Source of the DNA: Tipula vernalis
Lineage: Eukaryota > Arthropoda > Insecta > Diptera > Tipulidae
Assembly (NCBI GenBank): GCA_958295665.1
Contig: OY282560.1
Location: forward strand, 268,809,315 to 268,873,314
Reading direction: 5' to 3'
DNA length: 64,000 nt
Shown here: positions 36,372 through 47,760 of the stretch, one piece after another
Position numbering within the stretch: the stretch's first letter is position 1
Layout: every line of letters begins with the position of its first letter
Position numbers and translations under genes: made by a program
Notes under the pieces: model-generated
Database searches by the model: none
Told to the model about the DNA's origin: nothing
The model's input: the letters and a program-made list of their open reading frames with translations, nothing else

Positions 36372-37438
36372 GCGTCATATTCCCCTACGAATTTATCAAT
36401 CTTCACGTGTGGTACATTGCCGATGATTGAACAATTGACTGCTCATGTATTGCTTGCGTCCGGTCAGCCAAGTTTTCCAGAAATACGCGCTTTTGATCTA
36501 ATAATTGATCAAACGAATTATTGGCGGGCTGAGGATTTTCTTCTGATTTCCTTTTGCGAAATAAGTCTAAAAGTTTTGATTTTGTCTCAAAAAATTTAGT
36601 GTCAAATTCTTTTTGTTTTAGTTCTACGTTTGAGTTTGGATTATTAGCAAGTATAACCGCTATTTGGGTCTCGTACTCTTGGAACTCCTTCCATAACTCT
36701 TCGAGCATTAACCTAGAAAAGGAAAGCATGGATCTCTTGGGGAGGGTACAGAAAATGGAGCAATCATTTACCAAGTTAAGCGAAGAAATCGAGTATCTAA
36801 AGCGAGAAACAACTTCTAAAAATGAATCGGGATTCAAAAGAATATAGCAAAATAGAGGATATTGAACCAAAGAAATTCAACTATTTCACTGATGCGGATG
36901 AATTAGAGATACGAACTGGATCCTAAAGAAGAAAAAACAGTCCAGGAAGAGTAAGAAAAGAATAGCTAAATCGTCACCGGAGGATAAACAATTAAATGAT
37001 AGTGGAACTACAAGTACCGAACCGAAAGTTGTCCAACCCTAGGACAATCAACCAAAAGGTTAACCAGTTAGCCAGAAATTCAGTCACTGATGAAATCGGT
37101 TACTGGAAAAGAGTACATTGTAACAGCGCTAAACAATGACGTTTGGAAAATTAATACTCTGGACTCAGATTCTTATAGAATCTTATCTATGAAGTTGAAT
37201 GCTGAAAAGTATCCGTGGTTTACCTATAAGGTAAACAGGCTCGACCTATAAAAGTTATGGCAAGAGGTTTCCATCACACGTGTTCAACCAAAGAAATAAT
37301 GAAAGACTTAATGGAACTCCCTCTTTTTATGCTGGTATTTGATAACAAAGAGAATGTTCAAAACATTTATGGTATAAAAGGAATTTTTCACATGAAGGTA
37401 AAAATTGAGCCAATGAGGAGAACCACCATTATACGCAT

Positions 37439-38567
37439 TAGAGCCCTGCATCGGATAGTATTATCCGCATTTATCCGCTATCCGCGGTTAAAATCGGATA
37501 TATCCACAACAAAATTGCTCGGATGCGGATCAGTAATCTGTATCCGCATTATGCGTATATATATTTATTTTTATACGCATATCTGCTTTCAATGCAAAGC
37601 CGGTATTCCATTGTGAAAAAATGTTTATCAGCAAAAATAGGTTGTGTGAATGAGACACCCGACTTCGTCAGTAAACATTTTTATTACAAACAAGTTGTGG
37701 CTCTGTTAGTGTGATGCAATAATTATTGGGGCGAGGAACTAGACAAAGTTGACCTTGAAGCAATAATTTTAGTTTTGAAACCGTTCAAACATGCCTCAGA
37801 TGAAGTCGAAGGAAGCAATTATCCAACTTTGTACTTAATTGTACTATTAAAAATCAAGATGCTTGAACATTGAAACGGACCTACTATTAATGACGAATAG
37901 GTTCATGATGCTAAAACCCGTGGGCTAAATTGGAAGTGGAGCATTATGTTGCAGTTTTCTTACTTCCGCTCCTTAAACATCTTAATATGATCGACGATAT
38001 AAATAAATGTGCTACATATAGTTGGGTAAGTGATACATTAGCCTCTTACATCAACGAAAACGAAGAGCTTACGCCTAGTGCCACGTCTGGTAACATTTAT
38101 CTAACTTTATGTCCGCCAATGAGCTCAATCTTATCTGATTTCGTCACTTATGACGAACCACCTATGGTGTTAAATGAATTAGAAATGAATAAGCAACAGA
38201 AGGTTATTAACGATGAGAATTTCGATCTATTAAATTGGTGGCAGGACCACCAAACAAATTTTCCGAATTTGTTTTTGATAGCACAACGCATCCATGCGAT
38301 TCCAGCGAGCAGTGCACCATCGGAACGTCTTTTTTCCACATCGGTTAATGTTATTTTTGATAAGAGAAGTTCAATTAATCCCGATCTTGTGGATGATATT
38401 TTAGTAGCTAAAAGAAATTAGGATTTATTATAGTTTTTGTAACAAATATAAAATTTACATTTATGTATTATACTAGTAACATGAGAATTTATAGCGAATG
38501 CGAATGCGGATAATTTTTTTTTTTCAGCAGATGCGGATACAAAAAAATGTATCCGCGCAGGCCTCTA
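37439..38567 (+). mobile_element. internally deleted hAT transposon
   Basis: The ends TAGAGCCCTGCATCGG and (reverse strand of the right end) TAGAGGCCTGCGCGGA form roughly 12-bp imperfect TIRs of the hAT CAGNG type. The 8 bases outside are ATACGCAT (37431-37438) and ACGCGCAT (38568-38575), a 6/8 match consistent with an aged 8-bp target duplication. Both ends carry multiple TATCCGC / GCGGATA words, which in hAT elements are usual transposase binding sites. It splits the LINE ORF1, so it inserted later than the LINE. Confidence 0.85.
37930..38421 (+). pseudogene. hAT transposase C-terminus with dimerisation domain
   Basis: 163 codons ending at TAG 38421. LLNWWQDHQTNFPNLFLIAQRI followed by AIPASSAPSERLFSTS and SINPDLVDDILVAKRN is the hAT C-terminal dimerisation domain. 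The N-terminal BED finger and the catalytic D residues are missing, so the copy is internally deleted. Weak homologous sequence with stops lies at 37720-37930. Confidence 0.87.
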
Positions 38568-39033
38568 ACGCGCATACCCCACTGCAAGAAATGTCAGGGA
38601 TTTAAGCACACCCAAAGATATTGCAGCCAGGATCCGAGATGTGTAAAATGCTCAGGTAAACATATTACCCAGGCATGTACCATAGGGTGAGATGTGCAAG
38701 CTAAGTGTATAAATTGTAAGGGTCAACATTCGTCTAATTATCGAGGCTGTGAGGTTGCTAAACAACTACAAAAATCAAGAGAAAAAACACGAAATCAACC
38801 GCAAAATCACGAAATTCGAAGCATTCAAACTTCAAATCAGATGGATCAAAATTCACAACCAAGCAACGCAGGGCAAAGAAGAACATTTGCTCATGTAGTG
38901 AAAGGTTCGGGTTCAACTAAATACATGGGCTCTTAAAATAACCGAATTATGTCAAACACGGTTAGATGACCAAAGTAATCTGAACAACATAATGAAGAAA
39001 ATGCAACTCCCACTCAACACAATCTGACAAAAA

Positions 39034-40145
39034 ATGTTAAGTAATAACACAACTTTCAGAATAGCAACCTGGAATGCGAATGAGCTTATGCAACACATTC
39101 CACAAATAGAAATATTTTTAAATACAGAAAAATCGACATTTTCCTAATATCCGAAAGACATTTTGTTAAATCTTCGTTTGTTAAAATCCACGGTTATAAC
39201 ATATATCATTCCATTCATCCAGCGGAAAGAGCAAGAGGTGGTTCGGCATTACTAATAAAAGAGAATATAAAAACCATGTAGAAACAAAAATCGAAGAAGA
39301 AGCAATGCAAGTCACTACTATAAGAGACAGACAGCTTACTCTCTCTGCAATATACTGTCCTCCCCGGCATAACTGGAAAAGGGCGGATACATTAAACTAT
39401 TTAAATCGCTAGGACACGATTTTATTATTGGAGGTGACTTTAATGGGGAAAACACCTATTAGGGATCTAGACTTACGACGTCAAAGGGTAAAGAATTGGC
39501 TGGTCACTGGCCCAGTGACGAAGCTAAGATACTGGACCTAATAGACTTTTATGTATGAAGAGATATATCTCAGAACTACATTCACATTGAAAACAGCAAT
39601 TTTCTAGAATCGGATCACTCGCCGGTTATCATGACTGTCAGTGAAACGGTAATTCAAAGGGAAAGTGCTCCCTGATTAATAAAATCAAAAACAAACTGGG
39701 ATCTCTTTCGTGAATTAGTGGAGAAAAAAATCAATCTCCATGTACCGCTAAGAAATTCTCGCCAGTTGGAAGACGAACTGGAACAACTCAATGAAATAAT
39801 TCACTTTGCTGCGTTGGCAAGCATGCCCATTATACAAAATAAGAAGACGCTTAACATATCCTACCTAATGGAAGTTAGAGAGTTGGTAAGAGAAAAACGA
39901 CGCGCACGTAAAACATGGTTATAAATGAATCAATCAACAGATATCTAGTAAGCCTAACTGATGAAAAAAAATTTGTTAACTCACTGTGGAAGACGACGAA
40001 GGGACACAAAAGGATGATGGACTTGGGTAAGAGATCATAAAGAGAAGGCTGATCTATTTGCGGAGTATCTCCAGGGAACCTTCCAACCACTACCAAGACA
40101 CGCATGGACCAACATAATGTAGAAAGATACATGGAGGCTTATTCA
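39034..40145 (+). pseudogene. Jockey-like ORF2, endonuclease half only
   Basis: ATG 39034 starts MLSNNTTFRIATWNANEL, the N-terminal APE motif. A shift near 39130 leads to IDIFLISERHF and ARGGSALLIKENIK. Later come LSAIYCPPRHN, DFIIGGDFNGENTY (about 39420-39460), NFLESDHSPVIMTV (SDH motif, about 39600) and the linker TNWDLFRELVEKKINLHVPL. The frame 39718-39924 and scattered pieces to about 40140 are the linker before RT. No YADD motif follows. There are several stops and frameshifts. Confidence 0.82.
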
Positions 40146-40777
40146 TTCGAAAATATGCGGGTTTATTTTCTAACGGGATAACAATTCTAAATCATTTTTA
40201 GAAAGTTGTTTTAGCCCATCTTTTATTTAATAAAATTTGCTTAGTTTTTTATATGACGTTTCCCCATCTTTCTGACGACATATTCAGATTTAAAATTTTG
40301 TTTTGTTTATTTGCAAAACATCAATATCACATTCTGTGAAAAACCAGTATAATATTACAACAGCAACAGCACGGCTTATGGGGAATTTGTTACTCAGGAA
40401 GTCATTTTTTCAGGTAAGGCTCAATCAATTTGATTGGTTCAGTTGGAACGCTGAGAGACCGTCTTATAATCGGTGGAGTTAACTTTGATTTTTGAGTCAG
40501 TTGGTCGTGTTTTTTTTTATTTGCCCTTAAAAATAATTTTTCAGTAAAATTGTGTTTGGAAATAATACGCTTCTCTTCGAAACCCGCCATTACTGATGCG
40601 TAAAGTTTTTAACGAAACCTAATAATAAAATAATTGGAAATGTGTCCAGTGCCTTATATTGAGTTTTAGCAATACATAGACAAATTCCAAATATTATTAT
40701 TTTTTTTTTTTTACAAAAACATAACTTAGCCTTAGAAAATAAAACAACAAAAGATAATTTGTTGAACGAACAACAAC
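40146..40777. other. AT-rich spacer, one short open frame
   Basis: Nothing recognised except the frame listed at 40402-40590. A and T homopolymers are common. The words ACTTAGCCTTAGAAAATAAAAC near 40725 resemble the transposon end that follows. Confidence 0.45.
40402..40590 (-). CDS. possible small open reading frame, 62 codons, unknown
   Basis: ATG 40590 in a reasonable context (CAGTAATGGCG) opens MAGFEEKRIISKHNFTEKLF and runs to a stop at 40402 with a lysine-rich, non-repetitive composition. It could be a small first exon of a host gene, a piece of an unrecognised transposon, or chance. No domain was recognised. Confidence 0.2.
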   Translation of the reverse strand: MAGFEEKRIISKHNFTEKLFLRANKKKHDQLTQKSKLTPPIIRRSLSVPTEPIKLIEPYLKK

Positions 40778-42013
40778 GAAATTAAATTAGCCTCATAAAA
40801 AAACGCAATAACGATAAGATTGAAATAATGGGGGAAATCAGCAAATTGTATTTTCCATACGTGGTTGATTTTGTGAAGAATCGATTCTATTGAAAATAAA
40901 AATTATTTTATAAATAATTGTAAAATGGGGCGGGGGAAACGATTGACGAGCGAAGAAATTATTGCCATTAAAGCCTACAAAGACTCAGGCCTAACAAACT
41001 GCCAAATTGCACAGGTCGCCAAAGATCATCAATAACTACCTAAAATTAAAGGAGCCCTACGGAAAGTATGGCAAGAGTGGGGCTTAACCAAAAATAAACC
41101 ACCTCTGTAAGCGTCGTATTTTTCATAATGCTGTCGATAGGCACATGACAGTACCGCAAATCCGCGCAGAAATTCAGCTACCGGTTACGGTTCATCGAGT
41201 ACAACAAATTTTACGCAGCAATCCGTTAGCTGATTAGAGAAAAAGAGTTGCAAAACCGTCTTTAACTGAGCATCATAAAGCAGCCCGATTATTATTTGCA
41301 AGATCTCATCAGCGATGGGAAAAAATTCAATTTGGATGAACCAGATGGTTCCCAATATTACTAACACGACTTTAGGAAAGACAGAGAAATTCGTTTAAGC
41401 AGGAACTTTGGTGGAGGCTTACTGATGGTTTGGGGTGGATTTCGTTCCAAAGAAAAACTTCCGCTTGCCTGGATTGGAAATCAGCCTTATTGAGCACGCG
41501 GAAGATCTCATGGGTGCCCATTATATTTTTCAACAGGATAATGCAGCCCTTCACAATTCGAAATAAACAAAAAAATGGTTTTGTGAACGGAATATTGAGA
41601 TAATGGACTGGCCAGCTTACGGCCCGGACTTGAACCCTATTGAAAATTATTGAGGTATTCTTTCTCACGAAGATTATCGAAATGGGACGCAATTTGGTTC
41701 AGTGGCTGAATTAACAAATCGCATTAGAAAAGCTTGGATTGAAATCCGAATAGAATTTCTTCATAAATTAGTTTTAAAAATGCCCGATAGATTATTCGAG
41801 GTGATTAAGAACCAAGGTGGGCGTACAAAATATTATAACATAAAATAAATTTAGATTGAAGTAATAAAATTAATTCTGTTGCCAGTTTTTTTCAAAAAAT
41901 TATAATTTCTATTTTGTATTGTAGGGAGTAAATAAAATAAATGTTGCTTAATTTTTTTTAACCTAATGGATAAGTTTTATTTTAAAAAAATGCTGCGAGG
42001 CTAATTTAATTTC
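40778..42013 (+). mobile_element. Tc3/Minos-like Tc1 transposon, inactive
   Basis: A perfect 17-bp inverted repeat GAAATTAAATTAGCCTC bounds it at 40778-40794 and 41997-42013. It is about 1.24 kb. Inner sequence of both ends shares AAAATAAAAC-type words. The true ends may lie a few bases further out, as no clean TA flank is evident. Confidence 0.8.
40925..41848 (+). pseudogene. Tc1-family DD34E transposase, multiply broken
   Basis: ATG 40925 begins MGRGKRLTSEEIIAIKAYKD, the first helix-turn-helix; stops appear from 41034. Catalytic blocks are readable in pieces: FNLDEPDG (about 41330), GGGLLMVWGGF (41411), FQQDNAALHNSK (41528) and MDWPAYGPDLNPIEN (41602-41646), with 34 positions between the second D and the E. 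The tail LVLKMPDRLFEVIKNQGG runs to TAA 41846-41848. At least five internal stops and frameshifts are present. Confidence 0.88.
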
Positions 42014-42164
42014 ACTAAGTGCAGTGAGTACAATAATTGAGCGACTATACTGTGATCTTGGCGGCAGATATGGTACAACACCATAACACGCTATTGCCAA
42101 AGCCTTCACGTTAGCCTACCCTTTCGACGGAATAGTTACTGATGTAAACAGGAATGCTCGATGT

Positions 42165-42330
42165 TGAAAGGCCGAATGTCGGAAGGCCGAATGTCGAAAG
42201 GCCGAATGGGTCGGAAGGCCGAATGTAGAAAGGCTGAATGTCTAATGGCCGATTTGGTCGAAAGGCCGAAAGTGTTGAAAGGCCGCATGTCTAAAGGCCG
42301 ATTGGGTCAAAAGGCCACATTTTCATTAAA
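42165..42330 (+). repeat. tandem GGCCGAATGTCGAAA words, left outer arm
   Basis: About nine or ten imperfect copies of a 15-16 bp word, GGCCGAATGTCGAAA, with a GGGTC-containing variant. The small open frame over it is produced by the repeat. Confidence 0.9.
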
Positions 42331-42779
42331 TTTTCCTTCACTTAATTGATTGAAATGAAATCAGTATTTAAAACCATTATGTATGTGAAGTTAGCCCGAA
42401 AAATCATCCCGAAAAGGCTTTTTTTAATTTTGGTGTGTTTCCTTGCTAAAATCCATACTAGCCCGAAAAAATAATTGAATTGTATAAAAAAATGAATTCC
42501 ATCCCGAAATTTGATTAGTACATATTAACATTAGTAGCATGAAAAAAATTATTTGGTAACAATTACACTTCAAACTTATTAAGATGTAGCTTATTTCATA
42601 ATTTTAATAAAATATATTGAACGAATCCGTTATTATCCAGTTATCACCTCATTATTAAAAGACAGTTATTGGATAACCTTAAGGTCTTATTTCCAAACCG
42701 TGTTCTTAGTTTTTTATACTAGGTTCAACCCACAAATATATTTCCAGCTCAAATGTCCACATAGTGGTATAAAGCAAAA

Positions 42780-43325
42780 GCATGCTAGGTTCATTGCCAA
42801 CTTCAAACATTTAGCCCATTACCATACGATGGAGATCAGGTACATTTATGGACCAATATTCAAAAATATTTTCACTAAAACTGCTCATTATTTCTACTAC
42901 TATATCTTTATTCACAGAGTTTGCTAGATATATTGGTATACGAGGAAAGCTTGGTAGGTCCATTACCAAGTTAAAACATTTAGCCCATTACCATACGATG
43001 GGGATAAGGAACATTTCTGGGCCAAGATTCAATCAAATAGTTTCTTTAAAACTGCTCATTATTTCTACTACTATATCTCTATTCACAGAGTTTGCTAGAC
43101 ATATTGGTATACGAGCCTAGCTTGGTAAGTCCATTGACAAGTTAAAACATTTAGCCCATTACCATACGATGGGGATCAGGAACATTTCTGGGCCAACATT
43201 CAATCAAATATTTTCTTTAAAACTGCTCATTATTTCTACTACTATATCTCTATTCACAGCGTTTGCTAGACATATTGGTATACGAGGATAGCTTGGTAGG
43301 TCCATTACCAAGTTAAAACATTTAA
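42780..43325 (+). repeat. tandem array, about three units of 170 bp
   Basis: Units begin at CATTTAGCCCATTACCATACG (about 42808, 42978, 43148) and contain TGCTCATTATTTCTACTAC and GTTTGCTAGACATATTGG. Copies 2 and 3 are nearly identical; copy 1 is more diverged. Confidence 0.93.
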
Positions 43326-43329
43326 AATA

Positions 43330-43570
43330 ATAATAAATGTTTTAACTTGGTAATGGACTTACCAAGCTAGCCTCGGATACCAATATGTCTAGCAAACTCT
43401 GTGAATAGAAATATAGTAGTAGAAATAATGAGCAGTTTTAAAGAAAATATTTGATTGAATCTTGGCCCAGAAATGTTCCTGATCCCCATCGTATGGTAAT
43501 GGGCTAAATGTTTTAACTTGGCAATGGACTTACCAAGCTAGCCTCGTATACCAATAAGTCTAGCAATCTA
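43330..43570 (-). repeat. same 170-bp repeat inverted, about 1.3 units
   Basis: After a short hairpin around 43320-43345 (CATTTAAAATAATAATAAATG) the repeat continues as its reverse complement, with CCAATATGTCTAGCAAACTC, to about 43570. The right arm is therefore shorter than the left. Confidence 0.92.
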
Positions 43571-44354
43571 CATAAAATTCCGAAAACTAAAAGATTTTCT
43601 TTGTTTTCGCTCAAACCCATTAACGAGAATGGCCTAGAAATGACCCTCGTCCCCATTGTTTGATAACGGCGGTTAAGGTACTTATTAATGAAGCCCTACC
43701 GAAGCAAATGCCATTTTTATTTATATCTGTAAACCTCTGTGAATAATATATTTTTAAAGATATGTTCTTCTGTTATGTTTTTAACATTTTTATAAATGTA
43801 CATCTTTTTTGTTTTTCAGAGTCTTTCTGTGTTATGAGAACGTATAACATTTAACTTATAATTTATGACAAATTGATTGAAGAACATTTGATGAGACGTA
43901 CCTCAATAATAAACGTAAAAAATATATGTTTTCTGAAATAAACCTAATCTTTTTTCGGGATGCATTGTTATTAAAGTCGTTTTTTATTATTTTCGTGCTA
44001 AAATGCATGCATTTGTACCAGATTTTAAAATATGAATACCTGAAAAAATCATGTCTAAACATCTTGTTTCAGGTAAATATTTTTTTTCGGGATGGAGTGT
44101 AATTTTACGTAATTTTCCATGATTTTTTGGGCAAAAGGCTTTTTATATTGAATTTAGCGAGGACACATCAATTTTTCGGGATGAAAATGCCTTTTTTCGG
44201 GCTAACTTTAATATTTAATATTTAAGGCGATTCACTATTAAACATTTTTATAAAAAAATATTGATAAAAATATAAATATTGCTTTTCATAAAAATATAAA
44301 TTTTGAAAATTTTCTTTCATAAAAAGATGAAAAATTAAAATCAATTTCGACAGA

Positions 44355-44550
44355 AACAGCCTATCGACATTCGGCCTTTCGACCCAATTGGTCTTGCAAC
44401 ATTCGGCCTTTCGGCCTATTCGGGCTTGCGACACATTTGGCCATTCGAAATTTGGCTTTGCGATATTCGGCCTTTCGCCCTTTCGACATTCTGCCTTTAG
44501 ACATTCGGCCTTTAGACATTCGGCCTTTCGACGTACGGCCTCTCCGCCCT
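44355..44550 (-). repeat. tandem CGACATTCGGCCTTT words, right outer arm
   Basis: About ten copies of the reverse complement of the 15-bp word of the left arm, with similar sequence drift. Confidence 0.9.
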
Positions 44551-44560
44551 ATTCCTAAAG

Positions 44561-45320
44561 GAAGACCACGTTTTTATAATACTTTTTGTTGTTTGATTCG
44601 TTTGGTTGACACTATTATGAATGAGCTCATAATTAGGAAGGATTAGAGAAAACTTTCGAGAGGAAATTTTAAAATGACCTCAAATTATATTGAAAATTGA
44701 GAAATTTAGACATTATTATTGTGAACTTCTTAAACTGTTGATACATTTATTTGCTTAACAGAGAAAAAAGAAAGTTTGAAAATTCGTCCTTCTGATGCTA
44801 CGCATTAAGTTTGGTGGATGAATCGAACTGATTATTGCTTAAAAATGTATCTGTTTCAACGCCAATTTCATATTTATGTGCTTATGTATATAACTAATGA
44901 AAACGTACTTCTAGATATATGCGATTTCATAATTAAAATATAGTAAATTTCTGATTTACTTGTCTAGAAAATAAGAACTCCAGGTCATGACTCAAGCTTC
45001 ATTCAAAAGTTGATTCAATATGGTCAAAGGCTGCTTTAAGAAAATTGAGCAATCATCTCTCTATTTATCTGAAGATGTAACGAAAATTTATTTTTGGTCA
45101 AGGTATCGACTTATACTCCGAGGATAAGGGACCATGATTCCGTTATCAGAACACGAATTTAGAGGTCCGGTGCGGTATCACTGGCGGGCTAAGCTCAGGG
45201 TGGGGAGTGGGGTTTCCGGACATAAATTCGTGAAAAAATTGACCGCATAGATGACAAGGACTAGGAGCGTACCGCCTATGTATTGCCAGAAAAAAAATGT
45301 AATATAACATTTCCTGCTAA
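44561..45320. other. no gene recognised
   Basis: AT-rich to about 45100, then base composition becomes less AT-rich. No repeat or coding domain identified. Confidence 0.45.
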
Positions 45321-45322
45321 CA

Positions 45323-45578
45323 ATGGAGGACCACGACAGAAGAAAACGGAATTGGAATGAAGAGGCTAAGTGATCCCCCACCGAGCGCCGAGACGAGGAA
45401 CCGCCACAATCAACACCATCGGGTGGAAATGGCTGTTATCCTCGCCCCCTCGCTCAGCGTGCAAGGGACAACGAGGAGGAACGGTCCAGCATACATTTTT
45501 GGCCGAAGCCACGAGGAAACCTCCAGAGACTAATTTTTAGCCGAAACCACGAGGACGAAGCGAAAAAAAAACTAGAAT
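45323..45578 (+). pseudogene. possible coding relic, charged protein, unknown
   Basis: From ATG 45323 the frame reads MEDHDRRKRNWNEEAK, a TGA stop, then a Pro/Arg/Glu-rich continuation (ERRDEEPPQSTPSGG, RARDNEEERSS) to a TAA near 45576. Composition is GC-richer and more charged than the surroundings, which suggests a former coding region, perhaps the Gag end of a retroelement. No domain supports that, so this is a guess from composition. Confidence 0.25.
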
Positions 45579-47760
45579 AAAAAAAGAAAACAGAATATAA
45601 ATTTAACAATAATATCAAAAAGGGAGGCCAGGGAATCATATCGAACGCACCATGGCGGAATGGCCTGTTCCCCTACCTCCGCTCCGCTCCATACATATCA
45701 CCAAACCAGTAGACCATACCTCATTCCTCAGTAAATAAAACTTCTTAATTAAATTTCAACACCATTTTTAGGATAACCATAATTAATTTTATTTAGAATT
45801 CAATATCCAAAAAAAAAAACAAACAAAAAACAACACGGGCAGAGTATGTCTTGCGGGACGGAATTACACACCTCTCTAATATTATGAGGGGTATTAACAA
45901 CAAAAATGAAAACAAAAAAAATACAAACAAAGAAATATATATAATAATAGCAAGGACCTGGAAAAACCCAACAAAAACAACTGTTCAAACTAACGTTTTG
46001 GTTCCGGATCCTCTTCAAAGCGCTTTGTTGGAAACCGGCACCACCTTAAGGGGGTGGATGGAATTTTGTTGTTGGGGTTCCCTTACAATGATGGTTCCAT
46101 AAATGAAAAAAAAAAATTTATTTTTTTTATTGCAGAGACACTCTCAACCGTCAGTCAATTCCTCGCACAACATGGACGTCCATGTTGGCGTGCTTCGTCA
46201 GGCCTTTGGGGTGCTTCGTTACTCCTTCTTGTTGAGACGATTTTTTTTTTGTTTTGGCCTTATCCTATTAAGGCGGGTGGTTCTTGGACCCCAATATACT
46301 GGACTATTGTCTTTTATATAACGTACGGTTCATGTACCGTAATGTCCTTTTTATTATTTTTTTTGTTGGTAATTTTTTATTGAAACTTTTTTTACATCAA
46401 TATTTTATCACGTTTAAATTTACACTATTAACACCACGTATTAGTTTTTTTCCGTTTAACTTGTTAGCACTTAGGTTTACCTTAAGGTTCTTGACACTAA
46501 TGGACTATTCTCCGGTAATCGGGAACTATTTTATTTAGTCCTTTTTATTATTCTTTTGTTTTTCTTCTTTTTCACAACGTTCAATACACAACTTTTATTT
46601 ATTTTCCGTTCTAACTTGACTGTCCTACTTTATTTTTTTTCTTCGCTTTTTCAAAAATTTTCCAAACCTCCGTGTGTTTTGGTTCGCCGTTCCTACTAGC
46701 TACTAGCTATCCACTCGTTGGAAAAAAAAACCAACCGGGAATTTTTCCAACAAAGAGCGGCAACTCTAGCGCTCTTCGACAACCCTTTATCAATTGATTT
46801 TAAAAGATCTATGGTAGCGTCTTTCATTTAACTAACAAATTTCACTTGCTTTCCGTAACTCGAACATGAGAAATAAAGAAACACCAGTCCAAACATTACT
46901 CTGCTGTCACAAATTGCTTGTCGAGCATAAGCAAAGTGATTTATGAAATTTAAACGGACTGTTCAGTTAAAACGTTGAATTTTTACATAGCCTCATTTCA
47001 ATGAGGGCGATTTACGATTAATATGGTCGAAACTGTGTTATTGTAAGTTATCAATGGAAATATTTTGAACAATCCGTTTTTCAGTGAAATTTATAGTAAC
47101 AGGAAGTTAATGTAAGCAAGAATCCAAATTCCGGGCGAAGCCAAAGTAATTGAAGCTATTAGGTGTAGGTAGCAGCAGTTTCAACTAATCTTTAGCAGAA
47201 CAGCAGTTATTAGTGTATAGTGGAAGCAATTGTAGTGGAAGAAGATTATTACACATTTTTAAGGTGGATTCAGGATTTTATAGAAATATAATAAGGGTGT
47301 GTTCCCGAATTTAATAAAAGGTTCCCTGATCAAACCAAGTCATTAAGCTATGGCATAAGTACCTTAATGTTAACGATATTAACGCACGAACAAATATTAA
47401 AAGTTTAATTGGTTCAGATTTATCGCTCTATGATTCGCGGTTACCGCCTACACACAGCACCGAATCATGACATTTTTTCTTGCCACCACGGTAAGTCGAA
47501 CCGTCATGACAAAAAAAAATGTCATCTTCACATGTGGGCCATTACCAAACATACGAGATTGTCGGATTCTTACCGACCAAACCCTAACTTCCGATAGACT
47601 ATACCGTAGAGCAACCGTTATGTATTACTTCACGAGGGAGGCTCAGACTAGGCTGCCTTCAATTCGGATAGAATTAACTTCTCATTGCATGTGCTCCGCG
47701 CCTTCCAGCGACCATGCACACAGAGCAATGGGGTGAGTCCTCATATTTAAACATAAACGT
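45579..47760. other. GC-richer unassigned block, possible retroelement remnant
   Basis: Sequence around 45640-46300 and 46720-46790 is less AT-rich than its neighbours and has several open frames, none with a domain I recognise. At 46900-47330 it reads like a leader or LTR, but no partner copy or target duplication was found. Confidence 0.3.

Larger units (their letters stand above)
33556..36711 (-). pseudogene. BEL/Pao element 2, decayed gag-pol
   Basis: A string of minus-strand fragments in the correct order. Gag start MLEELWKEFQEYETQ lies at about 36708. DUF1759-like HKFQILKGLLRGPPLNIIRNF is at 36300, and a single zinc-knuckle-like CPCCSRQHYLWKC at about 35800. Protease ALLDSGSQSTFISG is at about 35420. 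The protease-RT linker reaches 34800, where a deletion joins RYVVRLP to DYQRILWR and removes the first half of RT. YVDDCLSGAD follows at about 34633. After a 585-bp insertion come LGLQWNPTKDTFSY and IFDPLGWLSP up to VPRFN near 33560. There the BEL sequence stops abruptly and the transposase-like gene begins. RNase H catalytic residues and integrase are absent. It is clearly a different copy from element 1. Confidence 0.85.
36730..38936 (+). pseudogene. Jockey-like ORF1 (Gag-like, zinc knuckles), split by hAT
   Basis: The first part begins with a coiled-coil-like MDLLGRVQKMEQSFTKLSEE (36730) and basic KKKKQSRKSKKRIAKSS (about 36930). It continues in shifting frames to MARGFHHTCSTKEIMKDL (37257) and QNIYGIKGIFHMKVKIEP. 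The hAT interrupts it after RTTIIRI. After the insert the frame goes on with the three CCHC knuckles CKKCQGFKHTQRYC, CVKCSGKHITQAC and CINCKGQHSSNYRGC (38580-38755), then a Gln/Asn-rich tail ending FAHVVKGSG (stop 38936). Such proteins package LINE RNA. Several stops make it non-functional. Confidence 0.8.
36712..40145 (+). mobile_element. Jockey-clade LINE, 3'-truncated, with nested hAT
   Basis: Plus-strand ORF1 with zinc knuckles and the endonuclease half of ORF2 are present; the RT domain is missing. The left edge abuts the gag start of BEL element 2. ORF1 is split by the hAT insertion at 37439-38567. The right edge is near 40145, where coding similarity stops (AYSFENMRVY) without poly-A. 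Confidence 0.82.
42160..44560. mobile_element. fold-back element 2 (nested inverted repeats)
   Basis: Three nested inverted layers are visible. The outer layer is a 15-bp word GGCCGAATGTCGAAA in tandem at 42165-42330 and inverted at 44355-44550. The middle layer is GAAGTTAGCCCGAAAAA with CATCCCGAAAA at 42388-42420 and the inverse at 44165-44212. The inner layer is arms of a 170-bp tandem repeat meeting at about 43332. No transposase is visible. The layout copies fold-back element 1 at 20.4-24.75 kb. Confidence 0.82.

Noticed and set aside
42161..42349. Small protein with GRMSKGRM repeats
   Set aside because: It is translation of the GGCCGAATGTCGAAA tandem repeat.
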